From: Desulfosporosinus sp. UBA5188
GTDB lineage: Bacteria > Bacillota > Desulfitobacteriia > Desulfitobacteriales > Desulfitobacteriaceae
Direction: 5' to 3'
Assembly (NCBI GenBank): GCA_002413075.1
Contig: DHWG01000138.1
Location: forward strand, 58,092 to 98,103
DNA length: 40,012 bases
Of this stretch, positions 8,926 to 17,830 are shown piece after piece. The notes below the pieces were generated by a model. That model was not told where the DNA came from. It did no database searches and was given only the letters and a program-made list of their open reading frames with translations. The position numbers were made by a program, and so were the translations under genes. Numbering within the stretch: the stretch's first letter is position 1; each line of letters begins with the position of its first letter.

Positions 8926-10276
8926 AGAGACAGCCCGAGGAATGGCAGTCCAGCTCCTGACGCGCGTCGAGACACAAGGGGCTTATGCTAATCTCTTGCT
9001 CCAGAAAAATATTACCCGCTTAACGGATTCTAGAGATCGTCAATTTGTGACGTTATTGGTCAATGGTTCGCTTAAACACAAGCTAACCTTGGATTACGCG
9101 CTGCGGTTGCATTTAACCAAACCCATGTCCTCACTTCCCCATGAAGTTCGGGCGATCTTGCGCCTCGGGGCTTTCCAACTGCTTTATGTGGATAAAGTTC
9201 CGGACCCCGTTGCCATCAATGAAAGCGTGGAATTAACGAAGCCCTTTCCTAAATTTACAGGGCTGGTGAATGTGGTCTTACGGAAGGTTATGACCAAGGC
9301 CTGGGATTTTCCTTGGCCCGATGTCAAACGACAAACCGTGCGCTATCTTTCGGTGCGCTATTCTCATCCCGAATGGATGATTCAGCGCTGGCTCAAACGC
9401 TGGGGTTTGGAGGAAACGGAAGCCTTGTGTCAAGCCAATAATGAGCCGGCGCAAACTTGGATTCGCACGAATACGCTGAAGATCTCGCGTGAAGATTTAA
9501 TCGATCGTCTCATGGGTGAAGGCGTTACCGTCGAGCCCGGGACACGTATTCCAGAAAGCCTAAGGATCCAACATTTTGGGGCCATAGATCGGTTAGAGAG
9601 TTTTCAGGAGGGGTTGTTCACGGTTCAAGATGAAAGCTCCCAGCTGGTTGCTCATGTGGTAGACCCAAGACCAGGGCAACGTGTCTTGGACACCTGTAGT
9701 GCCCCTGGTGGGAAAACGACGCATTTGGCACAGATGATGCAAGATGAGGGAGAAATCATGGCTTTTGACATCCATGAGAAAAAACTCGAACTCATTAATC
9801 AGTCGGCCCAGAGACTTGGAATTACGATTATCCAACCACAATTTGGAGATGCTCGCGATTTGCCTGGAGTAAAACTCGGTTCGCAGCAACGGGTGTTAGT
9901 TGACGCTCCTTGCTCGGGATTGGGCGTTCTTCGACGCAGAGCAGATCTCCGTTGGCAGAAAGAAGAGCAAGACCTTAAGGCCTTACCCCTCCTTCAACTG
10001 GCTATCTTGGAAAGGGCGTCATCTTGTGTTGAAGTGGGAGGAGATTTGATCTACTCGACTTGTACCATTGAACCAGAAGAGAATTTTGAAGTGGTTAAGA
10101 CGTTTCGTTCCACCCATCCGGAATTTGAAGCCGTTAACTTGCTGGATGAGTTGCCTTTTGACCTCGAAGATCCAAGAGATATTCAACAAGCGAGTAAAGG
10201 AATGCTACAGCTTTTACCTCATCGCCACAACATGGACGGATTTTTCTTAGCAAAATTTCGTCGCAGGGAAGTTTAG
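8918..10276 (+). CDS. rsmB: 16S rRNA (cytosine-967-C5)-methyltransferase
   Basis: RsmB (Sun/Fmu) methylates C967 of 16S rRNA with S-adenosylmethionine. The 452-residue product has an N-terminal NusB-like RNA-binding domain (about 1-140), a linker, and a Rossmann methyltransferase domain. Motif I is DTCSAPGGKTTHLA near 260. The two catalytic cysteines are in DAPCSGLG (near 330) and STCTIEPEEN (near 382). The start overlaps the end of the YugP gene by 8 bases. The order fmt-rsmB-rlmN matches many Firmicutes apart from the inserted peptidase. Confidence 0.96.
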   Translation: MIKETARGMAVQLLTRVETQGAYANLLLQKNITRLTDSRDRQFVTLLVNGSLKHKLTLDYALRLHLTKPMSSLPHEVRAILRLGAFQLLYVDKVPDPVAINESVELTKPFPKFTGLVNVVLRKVMTKAWDFPWPDVKRQTVRYLSVRYSHPEWMIQRWLKRWGLEETEALCQANNEPAQTWIRTNTLKISREDLIDRLMGEGVTVEPGTRIPESLRIQHFGAIDRLESFQEGLFTVQDESSQLVAHVVDPRPGQRVLDTCSAPGGKTTHLAQMMQDEGEIMAFDIHEKKLELINQSAQRLGITIIQPQFGDARDLPGVKLGSQQRVLVDAPCSGLGVLRRRADLRWQKEEQDLKALPLLQLAILERASSCVEVGGDLIYSTCTIEPEENFEVVKTFRSTHPEFEAVNLLDELPFDLEDPRDIQQASKGMLQLLPHRHNMDGFFLAKFRRREV

Positions 10277-10293
10277 CTGGAATGAATTGGGTG

Positions 10294-10299
10294 TATAAT
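10294..10299 (+). promoter_or_regulatory. TATAAT box just upstream of rlmN
   Basis: A perfect TATAAT ends 7 bases before the rlmN ATG at 10307. If it is used, transcription would begin at or next to the A of the start codon. The best -35 candidate (TTTAGC at 10272-10277, 16-base spacer) is weak, so this may be chance. Confidence 0.35.
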
Positions 10300-10306
10300 A
10301 AATATT

Positions 10307-11371
10307 ATGGAAACAAGAGAGTTACGTGGGTGCTCCGAGGATGAATTAATTGAGATTTGTGAAAAAATCGGTTTAAAACGGTTTCGGGCAAGCCAATTAT
10401 TCCAGTGGGTCCAACAAAAAGCAGTGCGAACCTGGGAAGAAATGAAGAATATCGGGGCCAGTGATCGGCAAGCGTTCAGTTCCCGCCTGAGTCTTTATCC
10501 TTTGGAAAAGGTGCGAGAACAACGTTCCAAGGACGGCACTCGAAAGTATCTATTCCGCCTTGACGACGGTGAAACGATTGAGTGTGTTCTCATGGATTAT
10601 GCAAGGACTAGATCGCGGGATCGTCACACAGTTTGTGTCTCCACTCAAGTGGGTTGTGCGGTGGGGTGCGCCTTTTGTGCGACAGGGTTGGAAGGCTTTC
10701 GGAGAAACCTCACTGTCGCTGAAATCGTCGGTCAAGTCATAGATATTACCCATGAAGTTCGTCAAGAGGATCCGGATTTTCAGGTGACCAACCTTGTCTT
10801 TATGGGTATGGGCGAACCCCTTCTCAATTATGATCACCTTCTTCAGGCAATCCACCTATTAAATCAAAGCAAGGGTTTAAACATTGGCATGCGTCGAATG
10901 ACGATTTCAACCTGTGGTGTCGTGCCCCGGATTATTCAACTGGCGAAAGATAATCCTCAGGTGGGTCTTGCCGTATCACTTCATGCAGCACAGGATGACG
11001 TGAGAAATGAACTGATCCCCATGAATCGTCGTTATCCGCTGTCCCAGCTTATGGAGGCCTGCCAAGAGTATACAGAAATCACGCATCGACGGATTACTTT
11101 CGAGGTTGCCTTGACGACTGAGAACGCGAGACCTGAAGAAGCTGAGGCCCTGGCACGATTACTGAAAGGACAGTTTGGACATGTGAATTTGATTCCGGTT
11201 AATCCTGTGGCAGGAACTGGAATGGAGCGTCCCAATCCAGAGCTTATGAGGAAATTTGCCCAGGTGTTAGAAGATGCAGGAATGTCTGTTTCCTCACGTG
11301 AGGAGCGGGGTACGGATATTGACGCAGCGTGCGGTCAACTTCGTCGACAGTGGGAGGGAGAGTTAAAATGA
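10307..11371 (+). CDS. rlmN: Dual-specificity RNA methyltransferase RlmN
   Basis: RlmN is a radical-SAM enzyme that makes 2-methyladenosine at A2503 of 23S rRNA and A37 of some tRNAs. The 354-residue protein has the N-terminal RNA-binding domain, the cluster motif CAVGCAFC (Cys 117, 121, 124), MGMGEPLLNY near 165, and a C-terminal CG near 342 that supplies one of the cysteines needed for catalysis. No ribosome binding site precedes the ATG at 10307; instead a TATAAT box sits 7 bases upstream. The end overlaps the next gene in an ATGA, so translation is probably coupled to the FHA gene. Confidence 0.96.
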   Translation: METRELRGCSEDELIEICEKIGLKRFRASQLFQWVQQKAVRTWEEMKNIGASDRQAFSSRLSLYPLEKVREQRSKDGTRKYLFRLDDGETIECVLMDYARTRSRDRHTVCVSTQVGCAVGCAFCATGLEGFRRNLTVAEIVGQVIDITHEVRQEDPDFQVTNLVFMGMGEPLLNYDHLLQAIHLLNQSKGLNIGMRRMTISTCGVVPRIIQLAKDNPQVGLAVSLHAAQDDVRNELIPMNRRYPLSQLMEACQEYTEITHRRITFEVALTTENARPEEAEALARLLKGQFGHVNLIPVNPVAGTGMERPNPELMRKFAQVLEDAGMSVSSREERGTDIDAACGQLRRQWEGELK

Positions 11372-12168
11372 GCCTATTGGCCCGATTTGAAGGAATGGCT
11401 GAATATTTATTTACCGTCCCTTTCAAAAAAAGTGCTGCCCGCCTTCAACCAGTGGAAATTGCTAAAGAACTTGTGAAGGCGATGCTGAAAAATAAGCAAG
11501 TGAGCATTTCGCAGGTCTACGTGCCGAATATCTATCGGGTTTACCTCCATTCTAGTGATTGGGGGCCCTTAGCTAGTTTCGGGGATGTGTTCCTCATAGA
11601 ACTCTCCAAGTATTTAGTGGCAGAAGCGGAACGGAACGGATATACGTTTTTAACCAAACCAGCCATTGAGTTGCATTCGGATGACACTGTGAAAGCCCGA
11701 GAGATGGTCGTCGAAGTGGATTTTGATGACTCTATTGAAGTAGACTGGGGCGAGGAAGACAACAAAGGTGAAGAGCCTGAGGATGAACCTGATTGGCGTG
11801 AATCCACAACCATCTTTAAAGAGAGTATTAGACCAAACTTATCAGACAAAGATCTGAAAGGAAGGAATCCAGAGAACTTTCTAGAAATAGTAGAAGGACC
11901 GGATATTGGTCAGTCACTGGTGCTAAAGGATTCGGAAATTTGCCTTGGCCGTCATGGACAATGTGAGCTGGTACTCCATGACCCTGAGGTTTCGCGACGG
12001 CATCTCAAGATTGCCCCTGCGGAGAACGGCTGGAGGTTGGATGATTTGGGTAGTACCAATGGTTCGTTTGTTAATGGTCAAAGAATTACACATCAGACAG
12101 CGGTTCCTGGGGATCGTATTCAAATCGGTCAAAGTGTACTGGTGATACAAAGATCACCTCTGGAATGA
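11368..12168 (+). CDS. FHA-domain protein with DUF3662 domain (FhaA-like)
   Basis: The 266-residue protein has an N-terminal DUF3662/FhaA domain (about 1-120), an acidic linker (about 120-160), and a C-terminal forkhead-associated (FHA) domain (about 172-266) with LGRHGQCELVL, VSRRHLKI and LGSTNGSFVNG, the phosphothreonine-binding loops. This two-domain layout is that of mycobacterial FhaA, a substrate and reader of PknB that acts at the cell-wall synthesis site. ATG 11368 follows GGGAGGGAG and overlaps the rlmN stop. With fhaB-like, stp, ftsW/rodA, PBP and prkC downstream, it most likely reads phosphorylation by the local kinase. No membrane segment is seen. Confidence 0.88.
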   Translation: MSLLARFEGMAEYLFTVPFKKSAARLQPVEIAKELVKAMLKNKQVSISQVYVPNIYRVYLHSSDWGPLASFGDVFLIELSKYLVAEAERNGYTFLTKPAIELHSDDTVKAREMVVEVDFDDSIEVDWGEEDNKGEEPEDEPDWRESTTIFKESIRPNLSDKDLKGRNPENFLEIVEGPDIGQSLVLKDSEICLGRHGQCELVLHDPEVSRRHLKIAPAENGWRLDDLGSTNGSFVNGQRITHQTAVPGDRIQIGQSVLVIQRSPLE

Positions 12169-12187
12169 ATTTAAACTGGAGGGTCGT

Positions 12188-12637
12188 ATGCAATTTGTAT
12201 TAGTCATTGGACGGCTAGCTTTTGTCGCCATTATCTATCTTTTCCTATTCCGCATTTTTACGGCACTTGTGGCGGATCTCCAAATGAAGGGGATATTTCA
12301 ACGCCCGACGAGTGAATATGGACGGTTAGAGGTACTGACCGGGTCAGAATCACTGTCTAAAGGGAGCATTTTCCGGGTGGACGGAAAAGGGCTGAGTTTG
12401 GGGCGTGGAAAGCAAAATGATATCGTATTACCGGACCACTTTGCTTCTATTGACCATGCTGTTTTTAGGTTACAAAAAGGACATACCATTGTCGAAGACC
12501 TAGGAAGTACTAATGGAACCTGGGTCAATGGAGAGCAAATCCATTCTCCAGTCCAAATGGTTGTCGGGGATTATGTGAAGATTGGAAGTATTACCTTCCA
12601 ATACTCGAGGTGGCAAAATGAGAGTTCTAAGCTTTAG
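12188..12637 (+). CDS. Membrane-anchored FHA-domain protein (FhaB-like)
   Basis: The 149-residue product has one N-terminal membrane segment (about 5-25, FVAIIYLFLFRIF) followed by an FHA domain (about 65-140) with LGRGKQNDIVLPD, SIDHAVFRL and DLGSTNGTWVNG. This is the layout of mycobacterial FhaB (FipA), which binds phosphorylated partners in division. In the usual SxxH position the protein reads IDHAVF, so Ser is followed closely by His, and the core phosphothreonine residues (Arg, Ser, Asn) are present. The last 20 bases overlap the phosphatase gene. Partner identity is inferred from context. Confidence 0.87.
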   Translation: MQFVLVIGRLAFVAIIYLFLFRIFTALVADLQMKGIFQRPTSEYGRLEVLTGSESLSKGSIFRVDGKGLSLGRGKQNDIVLPDHFASIDHAVFRLQKGHTIVEDLGSTNGTWVNGEQIHSPVQMVVGDYVKIGSITFQYSRWQNESSKL

Positions 12638-13337
12638 TGAAAAAGGCTGTATTCGTAAAAATAATGAGGATTCTTTTCTGGTGTTACCTTTGCACGGTAT
12701 TTATGCTGTGGCGGATGGTATGGGGGGGCACCGCGCTGGAGAAGTGGCGTCTTCAACCGCCTTGCAGGAATTGGAAAAATGGGCACCTCGCTTGGTTGGG
12801 CTTGAGGATCAAGCTTTGGAAAGCGGCTTGGCAGAAGCTTTTGTTCAAGCGAATCGGGTCGTTTATGAATCCTCGACCACTGTGCCAGAAAACGCCGGGA
12901 TGGGAACGACTCTGACAGTTTTACTGGTTCGTAGCGAGACGGTTGTTATTGCTCATGTTGGAGACAGTCGAGCGTATCTATGGCGCAATGAGGCGTTAAC
13001 TTCCTTAACAATAGACCATTCGTTGGTCGGAGAACTTGTGAGGTTAGAACAGATCTCCCCTGAAGAAGCGGAAAAACATCCCCAACGGCATGTGTTGATG
13101 CGGGCTATAGGGGCAGACCAGGAGATTGAACTGGATTGCAGGAGTCTAAGTCTGCAGACCGGTGATGTTTTCCTTTTGTGCACTGACGGTTTTTCCAATC
13201 TGATTAGCAATCAGGAGCTTGCGGAACAATTCCTTGAACCGGACTCCTGGGAAGGTCGGTTCGAAAATCTACGGAAGCTTACCCTAGAACGGGGTGCCCC
13301 AGATAATTTTACAGCCTTATGCTGTATATTGGAGTAA
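12618..13337 (+). CDS. stp: PP2C-family Ser/Thr phosphatase
   Basis: A 239-residue soluble PP2C (PPM) phosphatase, the antagonist of PrkC/PknB kinases. All the metal-binding motifs are visible: KNNEDS near 16, ADGMGGHRAGE near 36, GMGTTLTVLLV near 96, HVGDSRAYL near 113, LLCTDG near 191 and PDNFTAL near the end. I chose ATG 12618, preceded by GAGGTGG, over the longer frame from 12582, because B. subtilis PrpC and relatives start at the same point (MR.LSFSEKG..R..NED). It overlaps the FHA gene by 20 bases and precedes ftsW/rodA by 4. Confidence 0.95.
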   Translation: MRVLSFSEKGCIRKNNEDSFLVLPLHGIYAVADGMGGHRAGEVASSTALQELEKWAPRLVGLEDQALESGLAEAFVQANRVVYESSTTVPENAGMGTTLTVLLVRSETVVIAHVGDSRAYLWRNEALTSLTIDHSLVGELVRLEQISPEEAEKHPQRHVLMRAIGADQEIELDCRSLSLQTGDVFLLCTDGFSNLISNQELAEQFLEPDSWEGRFENLRKLTLERGAPDNFTALCCILE

Positions 13338-13341
13338 GCCG

Positions 13342-14649
13342 ATGATTCAACGTTTAATCACGCGTATTATCATATTAGCCATGATGTGGATAGGCCTTTT
13401 ATTACTTAAAGAGAGCTTAAGCACCCAACTCCTATGGCAAGCGCTCATCTTTTCGGTCATAGTTCTACTGGGCAGTCTGCTGGAACAAATTCTCCATTAT
13501 CAAGGGGATCCCTATATTTTACCAGTCGTCCAGGCTATCATGGCGTTAGGGCTTGTATTCGTGGTACGCATCGAACCAGAGCGTCTCATCTACAAAGGAC
13601 AAGCAGTACACCAATTTTGGTGGGTGAATGTCGGACTTCTGATCTTCTACGCGGTTTTATGGATGATCCGAGATTATCGAAAGTTAGGCAGGCTTAGATA
13701 CCTATGGGGGCTAGTCGCGGTTGCCTTGCTGCTGGTGACACTTCTATTTGGCTCTACGGCAGGGGGCGCAAAAAGTTGGCTCAACCTCGGCGGAATCACG
13801 CTACAACCAGAGGAATTTGTCAAACTAGCCTTGCTCTTATTTATGGCAAGGTACTTGGAAGAAAATGAAGAATTGTTGCGAGTTGGAACGGTGCAATGGG
13901 GAAGATTCTCTTTACCTGATTGGAGGACCTTGGGTCCGTTTATGATTATGGTTGCGTTTATACTTGGAATTTTAGCGGCCCAGAAAAGCTTGGGGACAGC
14001 GTTGGTCTTTTATATGCTCTTTGTTCTGATGCTTTATGTTGTGACGGAGCGGGCCCTCTATTTAGGAATTTCTGTACCGATTTTTTTGATGACGGGCACC
14101 GTAGGCTATATGCTCTTTAGGCATGTGCGCGTCAGAGTGATGGTGTGGATGAATCCTTGGCAAGATCCGAACGGAGGTGGGTACCAAATTGCTCAATCTT
14201 TGTTTGCGATTGGTGGCGGGGGAATTCTCGGGACTGGATTAGGCAACGGAATTGGGGCAACGACGGTGCCCGCGGCTAGTACTGACTTTATCTTTTCCGT
14301 CATTGCTGAGGAACTTGGCTTTGCTGGGGCTATGGCTGTACTGGTGCTCTTTCTAATTGTTGTCATAAGAGCTTTTGGCATTAGCCTAAGGGCCAAGGAC
14401 CGATTTGGGCAAATCTTAGCGGCAGGAATTGGAATTCTCCTTGGAACAGAAACGTTAATTATTCTTGCTGGAGTCACTAAACTACTTCCGCTGACAGGCA
14501 TACCACTTCCTTGGGTAAGTTATGGTGGAAGTTCGCTGATTGTTCACTCTATCTTGCTGGGCGTGTTGCTGAATATCTCAAATGCTACGGCGGTAGGTTC
14601 TCACAGCACCAAAAATACCAAGAATAAGGGAAAGGAGTATGCAACATAA
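13342..14649 (+). CDS. SEDS peptidoglycan polymerase (FtsW/RodA/SpoVE family)
   Basis: A 435-residue integral membrane protein with about ten to twelve hydrophobic segments. SEDS proteins polymerise lipid II into glycan strands and pair with a class B PBP, which is encoded directly downstream with a one-base stop/start overlap. Family motifs are GGAKSWLNLGGITLQPEEFVK (split here only by the reader; near 138-160), IAQSLFAIGGGGILGTGLG and PLPWVSYGGSSL near the end. The first 115 residues form extra hydrophobic helices resembling actinobacterial RodA. ATG 13342 follows GGAGTAAG. Whether it serves elongation, division or sporulation cannot be told from sequence; the neighbours favour a kinase-controlled elongation or division role. 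Confidence 0.92.
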   Translation: MIQRLITRIIILAMMWIGLLLLKESLSTQLLWQALIFSVIVLLGSLLEQILHYQGDPYILPVVQAIMALGLVFVVRIEPERLIYKGQAVHQFWWVNVGLLIFYAVLWMIRDYRKLGRLRYLWGLVAVALLLVTLLFGSTAGGAKSWLNLGGITLQPEEFVKLALLLFMARYLEENEELLRVGTVQWGRFSLPDWRTLGPFMIMVAFILGILAAQKSLGTALVFYMLFVLMLYVVTERALYLGISVPIFLMTGTVGYMLFRHVRVRVMVWMNPWQDPNGGGYQIAQSLFAIGGGGILGTGLGNGIGATTVPAASTDFIFSVIAEELGFAGAMAVLVLFLIVVIRAFGISLRAKDRFGQILAAGIGILLGTETLIILAGVTKLLPLTGIPLPWVSYGGSSLIVHSILLGVLLNISNATAVGSHSTKNTKNKGKEYAT

Positions 14650-16070
14650 TGCGAGGGGTACGACGAGTAGCACTTGGCATGGCCTTGAGCTTTTTCATCC
14701 TAAGTCTTGGTTTGGTTTATTGGCAGGTGGCACAAGCCGATACGTTGTTGGAAAATCCTGCGAATAAACGCTTAATTCTTATGGAAAATCGAGTGACCCG
14801 GGGAGGGATTTTCGATCGTAATGGCGAAATAATAGCCCAAACTAAAACGACGAACGGAAAGAAAGCTCGTGTTTATGCTAAAGACGCGGAAATGTTTGAG
14901 CCGCTCCTTGGTTACTCATCCGTGACACTCGGTTCCTCGGGTATTGAAGGAAGCTCGGCAGACTGGTTACTGGGCGTAAAGAATGCCACACCCACGCAAG
15001 CCATTCAACAGCTGTTCGCCCTTCCCCGTAATGGCGATGATGTGGTGCTTACCTTGGATTCGCGTTTGCAGAGCCTTGCGTATAACGCACTCAAGGGGAA
15101 ACTGGGAGCCGCTGTGGCCATCGATCCTCGGACCGGTGAGGTGTTAGCCTTGGTGAGTCAACCTAGCTTTAGTCCCACAACCCTTGAAGAGACTTGGAAG
15201 ACTATAAACGAACAAACAGGAAGCCCACTGCGTAATCATGCTTTTTCCCTCTTCCCGCCGGGCTCGGTCATGAAGGTGGTCACGTCGGCCGCTTTATTCC
15301 GAAGTGGGATAAATACCACGGATCTGTATGAAAGCAAGGGCTCGGCAGTGATTAATGGACAAACTATTACTGAGCAAAACGGCAAGGCCTTTGGCTGGGT
15401 GAACTATAATATGGCGTTAGCAGACTCTTGTAACGCCTACTTTGCCACTTTCGGCGTACAGGCAGGGGATAAGACGTTCCTTTCAACGACGAAGGGCTTC
15501 GGATTTGGGCAAAAAATTCCTTTTGAATTCAATGTCCCAACGAGTTCCATTACGAATGCAGCGAAACCGAAACTTCCAGCGACGTTGTCAACAAACCTTC
15601 TCGCTGCCAGTGCTTTTGGTCAAGGCGAAGTTCTAGTTTCACCCTTCCACATGGCCTTGGTAGCGGCCGGTATCGCAAATCATGGAGTTATCATGACCCC
15701 ACATCTTATCGAGCGTGTCCTAGATCCCACGCAAACGATTGCCTTTGAACAGAAACCCCAGCCTTGGCTGAATGCGCTGAATAAAGAAGAAGCGGATAAA
15801 ATAACCAGCGCGATGGTCTCATCAGTGAACGATGGGACAGCGGCACCAGGGGCAATACCTGGTGTTCAAGTTGCCGCTAAAACGGGTTCAGCAGAACACC
15901 CTGGAGAGGGAAAGACACATGCTTGGTTTATTGCTTTTGCACCAGCAGAGGCCCCACGGATCGCGGTAGCCGTACTCGTGGAAAATGGTGGAACCGGTGG
16001 AGGGGCAGCTGCTCCGATTGCACGACAGATCATGCAAGAAGCACTGAGCCAGAAAGTAGGTGACAAATAG
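14649..16070 (+). CDS. Class B penicillin-binding protein (PbpA-like transpeptidase)
   Basis: A 473-residue DD-transpeptidase that cross-links peptidoglycan outside the membrane. A single N-terminal membrane anchor spans about 7-28. The three active-site motifs are present: SVMK in PPGSVMKVVTS (near 204), SCN in ADSCNAYF (near 262), and KTG in AAKTGSAEHPGEG (near 415). The non-catalytic region is short, as in mycobacterial PbpA, rather than long as in FtsI/PBP2. It starts in the stop codon of the SEDS gene and its own stop overlaps the kinase start GTG, so SEDS, PBP and kinase are likely made together. Confidence 0.94.
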   Translation: MRGVRRVALGMALSFFILSLGLVYWQVAQADTLLENPANKRLILMENRVTRGGIFDRNGEIIAQTKTTNGKKARVYAKDAEMFEPLLGYSSVTLGSSGIEGSSADWLLGVKNATPTQAIQQLFALPRNGDDVVLTLDSRLQSLAYNALKGKLGAAVAIDPRTGEVLALVSQPSFSPTTLEETWKTINEQTGSPLRNHAFSLFPPGSVMKVVTSAALFRSGINTTDLYESKGSAVINGQTITEQNGKAFGWVNYNMALADSCNAYFATFGVQAGDKTFLSTTKGFGFGQKIPFEFNVPTSSITNAAKPKLPATLSTNLLAASAFGQGEVLVSPFHMALVAAGIANHGVIMTPHLIERVLDPTQTIAFEQKPQPWLNALNKEEADKITSAMVSSVNDGTAAPGAIPGVQVAAKTGSAEHPGEGKTHAWFIAFAPAEAPRIAVAVLVENGGTGGGAAAPIARQIMQEALSQKVGDK

Positions 16071-17830
16071 TGAGTAAAATCTTTGGGGGACGATATGAAG
16101 TCATAGACCGAATCGGCGCTGGTGGTATGGCCATTGTTTATAAGGCCAAGGATCTTCTACTGAACCGTGTTGTGACCATAAAGGTGCTCCGAGAACAGTT
16201 TGTCTCAGATGAAGACTTTATTCGCCGTTTTAGGAGGGAAGCTCAATCCGCTGCGAGTTTGTCCCATCCCAATATCGTATCCGTCTATGATGTGGGTAAA
16301 GAAGGCGATATGGAATATATCGTCATGGAATACGTGGAAGGTCGTAATCTAAAAGAAATCATACGAGAGTATGCGCCACTGTCTACCGATCAATCGATTA
16401 ACCTTGGGCGGCAAATTACAAAAGCCATACAAAACGCTCATGAGCACCATATTATACACAGGGATATTAAACCGCACAACATCTTGGTGACGGCAGAAGG
16501 TCATGCCAAGGTCACGGACTTCGGAATTGCGCGGGCGGTATCTTCCGCAACGGTGACCCATACCGGAGATATCATAGGGTCAGTTCATTACTTGTCGCCT
16601 GAACAGGCTAAAGGCCTGGTAAGTAATGAGCAATCAGACATTTACTCCCTAGGAATCGTCCTCTATGAATTGGTCACGGGTAGAGTTCCGTATGACGGAG
16701 AAACCCCGATTACCATTGCGCTCAAACACCTTCAGGAACAACCCGTTTTGCCGAGTAAGATCAATCCATTGGTTGATAAGGAATTTGAAGCCGTGATTAT
16801 GCGGGCCATCGCTAAGTCGCCCGAACAACGCTACAAATCGGCTAAAGATCTTTTGGAAGATCTCAACCACATTCAGGCAGGTCGGCCGATTTCTAAGTTA
16901 GTCATCCCTCTTGCGGATGACTCGGAGGCAACCCAGACTCACAAAGGAATGGCCACCATTCTAGCCCCAATACCGACAAAAGACTCTGCGCTTGGGGCGG
17001 AATCCTCCTCAGTGAAGAAGAAGCCGTCTAAGAAACAGTGGAAATGGATTGCGCTGGGACTCGCACTGCTGTTCCTCTTACTTGGAGGGCTGGCCTTAAA
17101 TAACTATTTAGCCGTCGATCAAACAAAGGTCCCTGATGTTGTCCAGAAAACGGTCCCTGAGGCAGGAACCTCTATGAAGGAGGCTAAACTTATTCTGGAT
17201 CCCATAGTTATTTATGATTTTAGCGATACCATCGAGAAAGACCATATCATTTCTCAGGAGCCGAAGGCGCAGATATCCGTTAAAATTGGCAGGGCCATTC
17301 AAATCACCGTCAGCAAAGGTCCGGAAACAGCCAAATTCCCAGATATAACAACCGGACAGATGTCTAAAGAAAATGCCGAAATCACCATCAGTAATGCCGG
17401 ATTTGACATTAAAAAAATAGTCTACGACACTAAGACCAATGAAAATGTCCCAAAAGGTGCTATTAGCGCCCAGAATCCTGCGCCAAATGCTACTTGGGCA
17501 AAAAGCGGGGGAATTCTTTTGACCATCAGTGATGGAGAACAGTTTCACCAGATTAATATGCCCAATGTCATCGGCAGAACCTCCACAGAGGCAAAAAAAG
17601 CGCTTGAAGAGAACAACCTAGTAGTGCTGATACAAACGCTACAATCAGGGACTTCTCCGGCAGACGTGGTGCTCAGCACGATTCCCAACCCGGGAGAGAC
17701 CATTAAGCAAGGATCTGAGGTTACCATGGTTGTTTCACTAGGACCTGGGCCAATTGCTCAAGCCAACGATCAAAAAGTTAAAAAAAAAATAGTCGTCATT
17801 AACAGCAGGATGAGTGAGGGCGATTTATGA
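16070..17830 (+). CDS. prkC: PASTA-domain Ser/Thr protein kinase (PrkC/PknB family)
   Basis: A 586-residue membrane kinase that senses muropeptides or lipid II and controls growth, cell-wall synthesis and spore germination. The kinase domain (about 9-270) has the glycine loop GAGGMAIVY, Lys38 in VTIKVL, catalytic HRDIKPHN near 130, DFG near 150, and an activation loop with several threonines (ATVTHTGD). One membrane segment follows at about 325-346. Outside the cell are three PASTA repeats starting near 355, 423 and 497, then a basic tail. The start is GTG 16070, overlapping the PBP stop; the end overlaps rsgA as ATGA. Likely targets include the two FHA proteins upstream. Confidence 0.96.
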   Translation: MSKIFGGRYEVIDRIGAGGMAIVYKAKDLLLNRVVTIKVLREQFVSDEDFIRRFRREAQSAASLSHPNIVSVYDVGKEGDMEYIVMEYVEGRNLKEIIREYAPLSTDQSINLGRQITKAIQNAHEHHIIHRDIKPHNILVTAEGHAKVTDFGIARAVSSATVTHTGDIIGSVHYLSPEQAKGLVSNEQSDIYSLGIVLYELVTGRVPYDGETPITIALKHLQEQPVLPSKINPLVDKEFEAVIMRAIAKSPEQRYKSAKDLLEDLNHIQAGRPISKLVIPLADDSEATQTHKGMATILAPIPTKDSALGAESSSVKKKPSKKQWKWIALGLALLFLLLGGLALNNYLAVDQTKVPDVVQKTVPEAGTSMKEAKLILDPIVIYDFSDTIEKDHIISQEPKAQISVKIGRAIQITVSKGPETAKFPDITTGQMSKENAEITISNAGFDIKKIVYDTKTNENVPKGAISAQNPAPNATWAKSGGILLTISDGEQFHQINMPNVIGRTSTEAKKALEENNLVVLIQTLQSGTSPADVVLSTIPNPGETIKQGSEVTMVVSLGPGPIAQANDQKVKKKIVVINSRMSEGDL

